A stretch of 64,000 nt of DNA from an uncultured Collinsella sp. (lineage in GTDB: Bacteria; Actinomycetota; Coriobacteriia; Coriobacteriales; Coriobacteriaceae), in contig UQDE01000006.1 in the NCBI GenBank assembly GCA_900539735.1, forward strand, positions 4,855-68,854, in the 5' to 3' direction. Each line of letters starts with the position of its first letter. Position 1 is the stretch's first letter. The notes under the pieces were generated by a model. The model had not been told where the DNA came from. It saw only the letters and a program-made list of their open reading frames with translations, and did not search any database. Position numbers and translations under genes: made by a program. This document shows positions 25,555 to 34,253 of the stretch, piece by piece.

Positions 25555-26982
25555 CTAGAGCGTGTGGAGCAGGGCGATGAGGAAGCGGATGCCTTGGAGG
25601 TAGGCGCGACGGGTGATGCGCTCGTTGGTGCCGTGGACACCGCGGTCGCATTCGTCATCGTCGACCACAAAGGCGGAGAAGCGGATGCACTCGTGGCAAA
25701 TGCGCTGGTAGTTGGCGGCATCGGTTGCACCAATCACGGTCGAGGGCACGATGCTCATCGGCTCTTGGCCCACCGCAGACGATCCGTTTTCCTCCGCACC
25801 CCCGGGATTACGGAAATAGCGGGCGGCGATGGCGCGGACTGCCTCGAGCCCCGGACCGCCCACGCGCGGGGACGGCGAGGGCTCGGAGCTGCCGGGGCCC
25901 AGCTCGGCCTCCACTCGGCCATCGAGCTCAGCGGTGGCAACGGCCTCGCGGCAGCAGGCCAGGACATCGGCCACGCTCGTGCCCTCGAGCATGCGGAAGT
26001 TGATATTAGCCCACATATCCTGCGGCATTACGTTGGCACCGGCACTGCCGCCTTCGATTTGCGTGGGCGCGCAGGTGGTGGTTACAAGCGGGTACAGCTT
26101 TTTGCTGGCGAGGCAGTCGCGCACGATGGCATCCTTGCTGGCAGCAATCTCGTCTGCGGTATAAAGCCCCAGCCCGACGAGCTGCGCGGCAAGCAGGTCG
26201 GTCACACGCGCCGGCCACTCGATATCGCAAATCGCGGCAATAGCGCGGCTGAGCACTTCGAGCGACGTGCCGCCGTAAGGGTTGGAAGAATGCCCGCCTT
26301 CGCTCTTCGTCCTGAGCACGATATCGGCATAGCCCTTCTCGGCAAGATCGGCATGCATAAGCCAACCCTCACCTGCGCCATACTCGGCAGCCGAAACGAT
26401 ACGATAGTCACCCTCGTCGATCAGGTACTCAAGCTCAACGCCACGCTCCTCGAGCGCGCGACCAATGGCACCCGCGCCGTACTGCGTGGTCTCCTCATCC
26501 TGGCCAAAGGCCAGCAGCAGGGTTCGTTCGTGTTGCCAGCCGTGCGCCAGCGCATACTCAACCGCCTCCAGGATGCCCGCAACCTGGTCTTTCATATCGA
26601 TGGCGCCGCGACCCCAAATATAGGTGTCGTCCACGTGCCCGCTAAAGGGATCGTACGTCCAGTCTGTCTGGGTGCCCGGCACCACGGGGACCACGTCCAT
26701 GTGACCCATGAGCATGACCGGCTTGAGGGCGGGGTCGGTGCCGGCAAGCGTCACGAGCAGCGAATGGTCGATGAGCTCGACCTCGCCCGCCGCAAACACG
26801 CGCGGCCAGGCCTGCTGCATATAGGCGCGCAGGTCGGCAAACGCCTGCCAATCCACCGTCTGAGCATCCATGCTCGAAATCGTCGGAAACGACAGCACGC
26901 GGCCCAGGCGCTCGCACGCGCCGACCTCATCGATATCGGCAAAATCATCCTCGTGCGCAAAGAAGCGCCAAACCTCGGCCAT
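25555..26982 (-). CDS. M20 family metallopeptidase (PM20D1/carboxypeptidase S-like)
   Basis: This is a 475-residue zinc-dependent amidohydrolase. Metal-site motifs of the M20 family are present: MLMGHMDVVPV, WGRGAIDMKDQ and AFGQDEETTQYGAGAI, with the catalytic Asp after the first His and the Glu pair in DEE. A lid domain follows (GTSLEVLSRAIAAI). The DVVP and GRGAID spacing resembles PM20D1/Gly-X carboxypeptidases, which hydrolyse N-acyl or dipeptide substrates. ATG 26982 has GGAGG five bases upstream. It follows the amino-acid ABC genes by 57 bp, suggesting that released amino acids or acyl-amino acids are the common theme. Confidence 0.9.
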   Translation of the reverse strand: MAEVWRFFAHEDDFADIDEVGACERLGRVLSFPTISSMDAQTVDWQAFADLRAYMQQAWPRVFAAGEVELIDHSLLVTLAGTDPALKPVMLMGHMDVVPVVPGTQTDWTYDPFSGHVDDTYIWGRGAIDMKDQVAGILEAVEYALAHGWQHERTLLLAFGQDEETTQYGAGAIGRALEERGVELEYLIDEGDYRIVSAAEYGAGEGWLMHADLAEKGYADIVLRTKSEGGHSSNPYGGTSLEVLSRAIAAICDIEWPARVTDLLAAQLVGLGLYTADEIAASKDAIVRDCLASKKLYPLVTTTCAPTQIEGGSAGANVMPQDMWANINFRMLEGTSVADVLACCREAVATAELDGRVEAELGPGSSEPSPSPRVGGPGLEAVRAIAARYFRNPGGAEENGSSAVGQEPMSIVPSTVIGATDAANYQRICHECIRFSAFVVDDDECDRGVHGTNERITRRAYLQGIRFLIALLHTL

Positions 26983-27039
26983 GCCTTCCTCCAAAAACAG
27001 CGTGGCAAAGAGGCGGTCCCTTTGCCACGTCCACTTGCA

Positions 27040-27825
27040 TTATTTGTCGTTGAGATAACGCGAGAGGAACTCGCGGGTGCGCTGGTGCTTAGGGTTGCCA
27101 AAGAGCTCAGCCGGCGCGGCGTCCTCGAGCACCACGCCCTGGTCCATAAAGACCACGCGGTCGGACACGGTGCGCGCGAAGGCCATCTCGTGGGTAACGA
27201 CGACCATGGTCATGCCGTCGGCGGCGAGCTTGCGCATGACCTCGAGCACCTCGCCCACGATCTCGGGGTCGAGCGCGGAGGTCGGCTCGTCGAACAGCAT
27301 GATCTGCGGATTCATACATAGGGCACGAGCGATGGCCACGCGCTGTTTTTGACCACCGGACAGGCGGCCAACGGCGGCGTGCGCGAACTTTTCGAGTCCC
27401 ACGCTCGTCAGATGCTCCATCGCGACCTTCTCGGCCTCGGCCTTGCTCATCTTTTTGAGCGTGACGGGCGCGAGCGTGCAGTTGTCGAGCACATCTATGT
27501 TGTTGAACAGGTTAAAGCCCTGGAACACCATGCCGATGTCCTCACGCAGCTTGTTAATGTTGCAGCGCTCGGCCGTAAGGTCCTGGCCGTGGAACCAGAT
27601 GTGGCCCGCGTCCGGGGTCTCGAGCAGGTTGAGGCAGCGCAGGAAGGTCGACTTGCCCGAGCCCGAGGCGCCGATGATGGTGACGACCTCGCCGGGGTTA
27701 ACAGACAGGTCGATGCCCTTGAGCACCTCGAGCGAGCCGAAGCTCTTGCGCAGGCCCTCGACGCGGATGAGCGGGCCATTGGTCTGTGCGGCGGCCGTGG
27801 TGCTGGTAGTGGCGGTATCTGCCAT
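27040..27825 (-). CDS. Polar amino acid ABC importer, ATP-binding protein
   Basis: This is a 261-residue ATPase of the GlnQ/HisP group. Walker A is GASGSGKST, the signature is LSGGQKQRVAIARAL, and Walker B is IMLFDEPTSALDPE. The RCLNLLETPDAG stretch is typical of amino-acid importers. The ATG at 27825 has GAGGAG upstream, and the first 18 residues are a Thr/Ala-rich tail. It overlaps no other gene and follows the permease end (27848) by 22 bp. Confidence 0.93.
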   Translation of the reverse strand: MADTATTSTTAAAQTNGPLIRVEGLRKSFGSLEVLKGIDLSVNPGEVVTIIGASGSGKSTFLRCLNLLETPDAGHIWFHGQDLTAERCNINKLREDIGMVFQGFNLFNNIDVLDNCTLAPVTLKKMSKAEAEKVAMEHLTSVGLEKFAHAAVGRLSGGQKQRVAIARALCMNPQIMLFDEPTSALDPEIVGEVLEVMRKLAADGMTMVVVTHEMAFARTVSDRVVFMDQGVVLEDAAPAELFGNPKHQRTREFLSRYLNDK

Positions 27826-27847
27826 GATGATTCTCCTCGTCTTGAGC

Positions 27848-28996
27848 CTAATTGGAGCTGGGCAGCGTTGCCGGGGCCTCGGCGCCGAGCTTTTTGCCAA
27901 AGGCTTCGAGCAGGCGGCTCGCCACGAGCGTCAGGATCAGGTAGACCACGAGTGCCACGCAGTAGACCTCCATCTGGCGGTAGTACACGCCGGCGACCGT
28001 GGTAGTAGCGTACATAAGGTCGAACACGCCGATGACCGAGAGCACCGACGAATCCTTGATGTTGATGATGAGCTCGTTGGTGAGCGCCGGAATAGCGTTT
28101 TTAATACCCTGGGGGAACACAACCTTGCGCATAGCCTGCCACTGCGAAAGACCCAGCGAACGCGCCGCCTCGGCCTGACCGGGGTCGATGGACTCGATGC
28201 CGCCGCGCAGGACCTCCATCATGTAGGCGGTAGAGTTGAGCGAGATGGTGACGAGGCCGGCAGTGAAGGTACTCCAGATCTGGTTGGCCTGGGCAGTCTC
28301 GAAGCCCATGCCGCGCAAAACGGTGAAGCCCGCGTAATAGATGAGTAGGCCCTGGACCATCATGGGCGTGCCACGCACGATGGTGGAGTAGACGGTCGCA
28401 AAGCCGCGGCCGATGCTCTTAAAGAAGCGTGTGAGGTCGTTATCCACGCGGTCGAACGTCTGAATGCGCAAAAACACAAGGAGCAGCGCCAGGAAGAATG
28501 CGATGACGGTGCCGAAGGTCGCAAGTGCGATGGTGATCTCGATGCCACGGATGAAGAAGTCGCCGCTCTTGTAGGTCATGTAGACCAAGCTCGACAAAAA
28601 GTCGCTGGGGTTGGAATCCGAGACAATGCTCACCTGCACCAGATCGATAAACGACATGACGCAACGGTCGATAAAGAAGATCGCCGCGATGGCGACCACG
28701 ACATAGCTGCCCAAGCGCGCGCCGCGACGGAAGCGCTCGGAAGCAAACGGCGACGTTTCGCGATAGTCGTTCCAGTGCATGAGCTTGGTGACGAGCGCCG
28801 CCGCCGACACGACGATCCAAGCCCACAGGATCGCCCAGAGGCAATCCTGGAATACGCCCGTGGGTGCCAAAAAGCTCAGCGGTGTAGGGTTGCGCTGGCT
28901 CGCGGCCAGGCCGAGTGCCGCGATAACGCTCGTGCCCAGGTAGACATAACGGTGATCGGCCTTGATAAAGGAGGCCAGGCGATTGATGGTCTTCAT
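27848..28996 (-). CDS. Polar amino acid ABC importer, permease
   Basis: This is a 382-residue integral membrane protein. The C-terminal two thirds is a HisM/GlnP-type domain with the EAA loop LGLSQWQAMRKVVFPQGIKNAIP. The N-terminal part contains about three extra membrane segments before the core (residues 10-110), longer than a simple 220-residue permease. A single permease gene suggests a homodimer. It lies between the ATPase and the binding protein. Confidence 0.92.
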   Translation of the reverse strand: MKTINRLASFIKADHRYVYLGTSVIAALGLAASQRNPTPLSFLAPTGVFQDCLWAILWAWIVVSAAALVTKLMHWNDYRETSPFASERFRRGARLGSYVVVAIAAIFFIDRCVMSFIDLVQVSIVSDSNPSDFLSSLVYMTYKSGDFFIRGIEITIALATFGTVIAFFLALLLVFLRIQTFDRVDNDLTRFFKSIGRGFATVYSTIVRGTPMMVQGLLIYYAGFTVLRGMGFETAQANQIWSTFTAGLVTISLNSTAYMMEVLRGGIESIDPGQAEAARSLGLSQWQAMRKVVFPQGIKNAIPALTNELIINIKDSSVLSVIGVFDLMYATTTVAGVYYRQMEVYCVALVVYLILTLVASRLLEAFGKKLGAEAPATLPSSN

Positions 28997-29005
28997 GCTG
29001 CCTCC

Positions 29006-29932
29006 CTATGCCGGCTGACGGTCGAGGCACGCGTCCCACATCTGGTCGCGCTCCTCCTGGCTGATGCCCTTGAGGGCCTTGTCGATAAGCTTGAGGAGCT
29101 TCTTTGAGCCCTTGCGGCAGCCGACGTTTGCCGCGACCTCCTGCTTAAAGCCCTCGCCTTCGGCAAAATGAATGGGGACGATACCGGGATTTTGGGCCAT
29201 ATAGCCCTTCTCGTTCTCGGTGTTGTACGTCACGGCGTCGCAGGTGCCCTGCAGCAGGTTCGAGAACACCGTAGGGACGGAATCGACCGGGTTTTTGTGC
29301 ACGACGCCCGGGATCTCGTCGATGACGGTATCGAGCATGGTGTCTTTTTGGCCGAGGACCGTGGCGCCGCTAAAATCGCTGAGCTTGGTGGCGTTTTGGT
29401 AGGGCGAGCCCTCCTTTACGAACAGGCCAAAGTAGCCGATGAAGTAGGGGTCGGAAAAGCCGACCGACTCCTCGCGCTCGGGCGTGGCGCTCATGCCGGC
29501 GATAATGAGGTCGATCTGACCGTTGTTGAGCGAATCGATAAGACCCGAGAAGCTCTGCTTAACGGCGACGGGCTCGCCGCCGAGGGCCTTGCAGACGACC
29601 TTGGCGATCTGCACGTCGTAGCCGTCGGCATAGGCGCCCTGCACGTTATCGATGGGGATGGTGAACTCGCTGGCCTCGGAAACCTGCCAGTTGTACGGGG
29701 CGTAGGCAGCCTCCATGCCAATGCGGATCTTGTCCTTGCCGATCACGGAATCGGACAGGTCGTCGCGACCGCCGCCCGTCGTAGGCTGAACAACTTCCAG
29801 CGTGGACGGACGCTGGCAGCCGGCAAGCGCGCCGGCGACGACGGAAGCGCTCGCAGCGAGAGCGCTACCCAGAAAGATGCGACGGCTGCACACCGGTTGG
29901 GGCCGCGCGTCACACTGTTGGGGAGAATGCAT
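29006..29932 (-). CDS. Amino acid ABC importer, substrate-binding lipoprotein with Tat-type signal
   Basis: This is a 308-residue binding protein of family 3 (SBP_bac_3). From ATG 29932 the N-terminus contains SRRIFLG, a twin-arginine motif, followed by a hydrophobic core and the lipobox LAGC. This suggests Tat export followed by lipid anchoring. The mature part has KIRIGMEAAYAPYNW, DVQIAKVVCKALG, LIIAGMSATPEREESVGFSDPY and a C-terminal helix pair. The substrate cannot be deduced from sequence. First gene of the transporter operon. Confidence 0.92.
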   Translation of the reverse strand: MHSPQQCDARPQPVCSRRIFLGSALAASASVVAGALAGCQRPSTLEVVQPTTGGGRDDLSDSVIGKDKIRIGMEAAYAPYNWQVSEASEFTIPIDNVQGAYADGYDVQIAKVVCKALGGEPVAVKQSFSGLIDSLNNGQIDLIIAGMSATPEREESVGFSDPYFIGYFGLFVKEGSPYQNATKLSDFSGATVLGQKDTMLDTVIDEIPGVVHKNPVDSVPTVFSNLLQGTCDAVTYNTENEKGYMAQNPGIVPIHFAEGEGFKQEVAANVGCRKGSKKLLKLIDKALKGISQEERDQMWDACLDRQPA

Positions 29933-30002
29933 AATCTGCCTTCCCTGTTGAATCGTATGCTGACGACTTAACAGGATACCGCTCAGCGCTACCTCCAGCA
30001 AA

Positions 30003-30026
30003 TGCATATATAAATGCATATATGCA
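30003..30026. promoter_or_regulatory. AT-rich near-palindromic tandem site upstream of the amino acid importer
   Basis: Two overlapping TGCATATAT-type motifs end in the perfect palindrome TGCATATATGCA (30015-30026), about 70 bp upstream of the binding-protein start. Position and composition resemble arginine-repressor boxes, but this is only a resemblance. It is a plausible operator or promoter region. Confidence 0.35.
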
Positions 30027-30050
30027 AGTTTACGAACTGAAAACGATTGA

Positions 30051-30220
30051 TAGTCGCTGGGGACGTTCTTAAACGACTAGTCAAACAAGAACGTCCCCAA
30101 CGACTAGGCATGAAAAAGACAAGGCATAGACCTTCTGGTCATACCTTGCCTTTTGAATGACAAATTGTCGCTCTGGGTGGCGCGCAGCGTCGACCGGCCC
30201 GCCGTTCGTCAGAACGGCGG
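30051..30220. repeat. Structured intergenic repeat, copy B (5' part missing)
   Basis: A 56-bp palindrome (30051-30106, arms ending ACGTTCTT/AAGAACGT) is followed by a shortened folded part. P3 is AAGGCAT-A-GACC with loop TTCT. The terminal hairpin CCGCCGTTC, loop GTCA, GAACGGCGG lies at 30199-30220. The first strand of helix P1 seen in copies A and C is absent. It ends five bases before the stop codon of the LacX-like gene. Confidence 0.72.
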
Positions 30221-30225
30221 AACCT

Positions 30226-31119
30226 CTAGAGCAAAGTGACGCTAAAGCTGCGGACGTCCGTCTCGCCCGGCGCCAGCGTAATGGTGTTGGCCTTGTGCTC
30301 AAAAACGTCGTCCTCGGTGTCCATGGTGGTGTGACCGGTCCAAGGCTCGAGTGCCACAAACGGAGCGTCGTTGGCGGCAGACCACACGCCAATGTACTTA
30401 AAGCCCTCAAAGTCGATCTTGACGCCGTGGCCCGACTTGCGGCCGCGCAGCGTGAGCGTGGAGCCCGGGGTATCGGTGAACATGATGGCGTCGTTATCGA
30501 AGCTGCGGTGCGTGATGGGCAGCACGTCCGAGTTATCGGGAGCCTTGTAGCTGCCCTCGAACGTCATAAGACCGTCGGGCGTGATGATGGGAGCCTCGTT
30601 AGTCCAAGCCTCGGTAAACGCCAGCTCGTAATCCTCGAATGCCTCGTCCTCGGCACCGGGAGCCGGTACGTTAAACGCAGGGTGGCCGCCCACCGAGAAC
30701 GGCAGGTCCACGTCGCCGGTATTGGTGACGGCAAAGGTCTGCGTGAGGATGGCGTCGCCGGTCAGGGCATAGGTCATGTTGAGCTTAAAGTGGAACGGAA
30801 AGGCCTTGAGCGACTCGGACGTGTCGGTGATCTCGTACGTTACCGAGGAGCCGTCCTCCGAAACCTCGACCAGCTTGTGCTCGACGATGCGCGCGAGTCC
30901 GTGGCGCGGCATCTCGCAGGTGCCGGCCGCAGACGTTGCCGTGTTGTTGCGCAGCGAGCCCACAATGGGGAACAGGATGGGCGCATGCTTGCCCCAAAAG
31001 GCGGGGTCGCCCTGCCACAGATACTCGTTGCCGTTGAGAGCAAGGCTCGTGAGCTGGGCGCCCATGGAATCGATGGCCGCGGTGAGGCCGCCGCGCTTGA
31101 TGGTAGTGACGGTAGACAT
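30226..31119 (-). CDS. Aldose 1-epimerase family protein (LacX-like)
   Basis: This is a 297-residue galactose-mutarotase-fold protein. Recognisable points are GAQLTSLALNGNEYLWQGDP, FPIVGSLRNN, MPRHGLAR, the His-containing VGGHPAFNVP and a C-terminal ALEPWTGHTT. The family interconverts sugar anomers; the LacX subgroup lacks a defined substrate. ATG 31119 has GGAGG seven bases upstream. It is monocistronic, flanked by a hypothetical membrane protein and repeat copy B. Confidence 0.88.
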   Translation of the reverse strand: MSTVTTIKRGGLTAAIDSMGAQLTSLALNGNEYLWQGDPAFWGKHAPILFPIVGSLRNNTATSAAGTCEMPRHGLARIVEHKLVEVSEDGSSVTYEITDTSESLKAFPFHFKLNMTYALTGDAILTQTFAVTNTGDVDLPFSVGGHPAFNVPAPGAEDEAFEDYELAFTEAWTNEAPIITPDGLMTFEGSYKAPDNSDVLPITHRSFDNDAIMFTDTPGSTLTLRGRKSGHGVKIDFEGFKYIGVWSAANDAPFVALEPWTGHTTMDTEDDVFEHKANTITLAPGETDVRSFSVTLL

Positions 31120-31232
31120 GCTACTTCCTCCAAAAGTAAACAATAGTGTCGAGGGCTATTGTCCCACTCTTGGCGGCGGGACGGGACGGCAGGCGATTAT
31201 TGAGTAGCCATAGCGGAATGAGCGGCGAGCGC

Positions 31233-32102
31233 CTACTGGGTATCTACGTAAAGGTCAAACCCGCCCTGTGGCGTGGTGTCGACCGTATCGGGCGCCTGCG
31301 AGTTAAAGCTCACGGGAACCATGCGCTTTGAGGCACGGAAGCGCGTGCCGTCGGTGGCGACGGGCGGTTCATCGACGGTGAGCTCGTAGTCGCCGGGCTT
31401 AAGTTCGATGCCGTCACCAGCGGAATTGACGTATTGATACTCGTCAATCGTCTGCCCTTTGAGCGTGCGCCCCACGATGTGGATGAGCATTTTGCTGTCG
31501 CCGCGCGCGGTGTCCCACGTCGCGCCGTCCTTGACCTCGACCGACACATGTACCGAGCGCGTGCGGCCGAGCGATTGCTCGACAGACATCTCGACCTTGG
31601 CGGCGTCTTTTCGCTGCTGCTCGACATGGCTCCAGACGTTTCCAATTACCGAGCATGCGATAACGCCGGCCATGAAGGCGATAAGGATGGGGCCAAGCGG
31701 AGAGCGACGTCCTGCATCTTCCTCGCGAGACAGATTGGGGCGACGTGTGGGCGCGGGCGCCTGGGCGCCCTGCGAGGGCACGTCGAGAATGCTGAAGGAT
31801 GCCGTGCTGTCGGGGTCGATCGTGTGACGCAGCTGCGGGGTCTTTGCCGGCGAGATCGACATGTCGGCTGGCTCGCCGAGCGTGGCCGTAGCGTCGGCCT
31901 TGGCCTCGTCTGCCTCGGCCTGGGCCCAAGCTTGTTCGAAGGTCAGGGGCTCGACAGGGTCGAGGCCGGCGTCCGAGTCGGCGGCGACGTCGTTGCCGGT
32001 CTCGTCCTCGTCGCTCGACACGTCACGCGACGCGGGCTCGTCCCACCCCTCGTCCGGAGCCTCGCCCTCGCTATACCACCATTCAAAGTTATCGATATCC
32101 AT
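31233..32102 (-). CDS. Hypothetical single-pass membrane protein with acidic N-terminus
   Basis: This 289-residue protein is not assigned to a named family. Residues 1-130 are acidic and Ala/Asp/Glu-rich, with a YSEGEAPDEGWDEP stretch. One membrane segment covers about residues 137-156 (LGPILIAFMAGVIACSVIGN). The outer part of about 130 residues looks folded, with a repeated beta-rich pattern (SVHVSVEVKDGATWD, LKPGDYELTVDEPP). The topology N-in, C-out is inferred. It faces the MFS gene divergently. Confidence 0.75.
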   Translation of the reverse strand: MDIDNFEWWYSEGEAPDEGWDEPASRDVSSDEDETGNDVAADSDAGLDPVEPLTFEQAWAQAEADEAKADATATLGEPADMSISPAKTPQLRHTIDPDSTASFSILDVPSQGAQAPAPTRRPNLSREEDAGRRSPLGPILIAFMAGVIACSVIGNVWSHVEQQRKDAAKVEMSVEQSLGRTRSVHVSVEVKDGATWDTARGDSKMLIHIVGRTLKGQTIDEYQYVNSAGDGIELKPGDYELTVDEPPVATDGTRFRASKRMVPVSFNSQAPDTVDTTPQGGFDLYVDTQ

Positions 32103-32187
32103 ACGGGGCGCCCCTTAGGCCTCGCAAATAAACACTCGCTAGCCTTATACCCCCAGACGGCACCGAAGCTCACCCGCGCCGAACACG

Positions 32188-32306
32188 AAAACCGTCACAA
32201 CATTCGACGCTTTTCCTCGATTTCGAGATTTTCATCGAATGTTGTGATGGTTTGGGCGACTGGCCGGCAGCGCAATGTGACAAAGGGACTGCCCCTTTGT
32301 CACATT
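32188..32306. repeat. Two palindromes in the gap before the MFS exporter
   Basis: An imperfect 21-bp inverted repeat (32188-32208 with 32233-32253, core CACAACATTCGA) is followed by a near-perfect REP-like palindrome (32274-32306), AATGTGACAAAGGG with CCCTTTGTCACATT. The second belongs to the family also found at 34211, 46625 and 59994. Confidence 0.8.
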
Positions 32307-32363
32307 CTGTTAGAGTTGCAGGGATTGAATCCCGCTTATTCATGCGACATTGGAGTGACAACC

Positions 32364-33605
32364 TTGACCGCCGCAACCACGCCTAAAAGTAAGTCAACCG
32401 CCGCCGCGCTCTCCCCCGCGCGCACCAAGCTCTGCCTGGCGCTGCTCGTGCTGTTGGGATTCTCGCTCGGCTGCTCCGAGTTCGTGGTCATCGGCATCGA
32501 AAGTGACTTGGCAACGGAACTCGGCGTATCGCTTGCCACCGCAGGCCAACTTATTAGCGTGTTCGCACTGGTCTACGCTATCGCGACGCCGGTGCTCGCG
32601 CTCAGCACGGGGCGTTTTCGCCGCTACCAGCTGCTCGTGTGCTACAGCATCGTCTTTGTGCTCGGCAACCTGGTCATGGCGTTGGCGCCCAACTTCCAGG
32701 TGCTGTTCATCTCGCGCATCATCCTGGGCTCCGTCTCGGGCGCACTGCTCGCCGTGGGCGTGACGTACATCCCCGAGCTGCTGTCCCCGCAGCAAACTTC
32801 GCTTGCCATCTCGGTGGTATATGGTGCGTTTTCCGTGGCAATGGTCTTTGTAACCTCGATTGGCAAGTTTGTGGCCGACACGCTCGACTGGCACGTGGCC
32901 ATGTACGGCACGCTGACCTTTGCCGTTTTGATCTGCAGCGCGCTCGTGGCGTTTATGCCTCGCGCCGGGCAGACCGATGAGCCCGCCACCTTCCGCGAGC
33001 AGGCGGGGCTACTACGCGAGCCGAGCATCGTCACCGGCATGCTCATCTTTTTGTTTGGCGTGGGGTCGGTCTACGTTTTCTATGGCTACGTGACGCCTTA
33101 TCTTGAGCAGGTGCTGGGCATGGGCACGGTCGACGCCAGTACCACGCTCATGGCCTACGGCGTGTTCTGCCTGATCTCGAACATCCTGGGCGGATGGATC
33201 GATGCGCGCTTTGGCATGAAGGCGCTACTCGTGACGTTTGTGCTGCAGGCCGCAGCGTTACTCGGACTGTTTGCTGTGGGCGGCACCATGCCGCTCGCGC
33301 TGGTCTTTGTCTTTAGCCTGGCGCTGCTCATGTACCTGTTCTCGGTGTCGTGCATCACGCACTTTATGGACGTGGCACGCAGCCGCCATCCCAAGTCGAT
33401 GGTACTCGCAAGTTCGGTTGAGCCCATGGCGTTTAACGTCGGCATCTCGTTTGGCACCGCAGTGGGCGGCGCCGTGGTAAGCAGCGTTGGCATTGCATAT
33501 GTAGGCGCAGTGGGTGCCGCGTTCTCGCTTGTGGCCTGGGTGCTTACGCTGGTGACGATTAAGTTGGCTCGCTGGGAACGCAAGAGGGCGATGGCGCAGG
33601 CGTAG
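32364..33605 (+). CDS. MFS transporter, DHA1 (AraJ/YdhP-like) family
   Basis: This is a 413-residue membrane protein with about 12 hydrophobic segments. The first segments contain LGFSLGCSEFVVIGI and TAGQLISVFALVYAIATPVLA, typical of DHA1 sugar or drug efflux proteins. The STGRFRRYQLLV loop is the usual MFS motif A position. I choose the TTG start at 32364 because GGAG lies eight bases upstream; longer frames upstream run through the neighbouring gene's antisense strand. Substrate unknown. Confidence 0.88.
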   Translation: MTAATTPKSKSTAAALSPARTKLCLALLVLLGFSLGCSEFVVIGIESDLATELGVSLATAGQLISVFALVYAIATPVLALSTGRFRRYQLLVCYSIVFVLGNLVMALAPNFQVLFISRIILGSVSGALLAVGVTYIPELLSPQQTSLAISVVYGAFSVAMVFVTSIGKFVADTLDWHVAMYGTLTFAVLICSALVAFMPRAGQTDEPATFREQAGLLREPSIVTGMLIFLFGVGSVYVFYGYVTPYLEQVLGMGTVDASTTLMAYGVFCLISNILGGWIDARFGMKALLVTFVLQAAALLGLFAVGGTMPLALVFVFSLALLMYLFSVSCITHFMDVARSRHPKSMVLASSVEPMAFNVGISFGTAVGGAVVSSVGIAYVGAVGAAFSLVAWVLTLVTIKLARWERKRAMAQA

Positions 33606-33650
33606 ATGCGATACTCGAGCTCGATGATGGCGATCGAAAGGAAACCGCAT

Positions 33651-34097
33651 ATGCAACGTGTACTGTTTATCTGTTATGGAAATATCTGTCGCTCGACGAT
33701 GGCTGAGTCCGTGTTTACCGAGCTAGTGCGCCGCGCTGGGCGCGAGGTGGAGTTTGTCATTGACTCCGCTGCGACCTCAACTGAGGAGATCGGCAACCCG
33801 CCGCATCATGGCACGGTCGCCAAGCTGCGTGAAGTCGGGATTCCCGTCGTTGCGCACCGTGCCCGCCAGGTGCGTCGCGCGGAGTATGGCGACTGGGACC
33901 ACATTGTCTATATGGACGACGAGAACGCCCGCGGCCTGTACCGAATTTTTGGGAAGGACCCCGATGGCAAGATCTCGCGCCTGCTCGATTGGACCGATCG
34001 TCCCGGCGACGTGGCCGATCCCTGGTACACCGGTAACTTCGATGCCACCTACCGCGATGTGCTCGCCGGCTGCACCGCTATGCTCGAGCAGTTATAG
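33651..34097 (+). CDS. Low-molecular-weight protein-tyrosine phosphatase
   Basis: This is a 148-residue cytoplasmic phosphatase. The active-site loop CYGNICRS starts at Cys8 with Arg14, matching C-x5-R. The general acid is Asp123 in DPWYTGN. In Gram-positive bacteria such enzymes often reverse tyrosine phosphorylation linked to capsule synthesis, but no kinase is adjacent here. ATG 33651 has AAGGA eight bases upstream and starts 45 bp after the MFS stop, so the two may be cotranscribed. Confidence 0.93.
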   Translation: MQRVLFICYGNICRSTMAESVFTELVRRAGREVEFVIDSAATSTEEIGNPPHHGTVAKLREVGIPVVAHRARQVRRAEYGDWDHIVYMDDENARGLYRIFGKDPDGKISRLLDWTDRPGDVADPWYTGNFDATYRDVLAGCTAMLEQL

Positions 34098-34147
34098 GCA
34101 AGCGAGCACGCGGACGCACGTGCTACGCCATCGGCATAAAACGAGCG

Positions 34148-34201
34148 TGGATGATCTCCCACTTTGAGCGTTCAAGCGCGCTCTAAACGGGAGAAAATCC
34201 A
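34148..34201. repeat. Imperfect 54-bp palindrome downstream of the phosphatase
   Basis: Outer arms TGGAT/ATCCA, then TCTCCC/GGGAGA and GAGCG/CGCTC, surround a short loop. Convergent genes lie on both sides, so it may serve as a bidirectional terminator. Confidence 0.55.
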
Positions 34202-34210
34202 CACTCATGA

Positions 34211-34241
34211 ATGTGACAAAGGGACTGTCCCTTTGTCACAT
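34211..34241. repeat. REP-like palindrome (TGTGACAAAGGGA family)
   Basis: ATGTGACAAAGGGA and TCCCTTTGTCACAT form a perfect 14-bp stem around CTG. It lies 12 bp from the stop codon of DUF4143 ATPase 2. Confidence 0.85.
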
Positions 34242-34253
34242 CCGGGACTGGCC

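Noticed and set aside
31434..32363. N-terminal extension of the MFS protein by about 310 residues
   Set aside because: The extension is antisense to the hypothetical membrane protein and through palindromes; a TTG with a good ribosome-binding site directly precedes the conserved first membrane segment.
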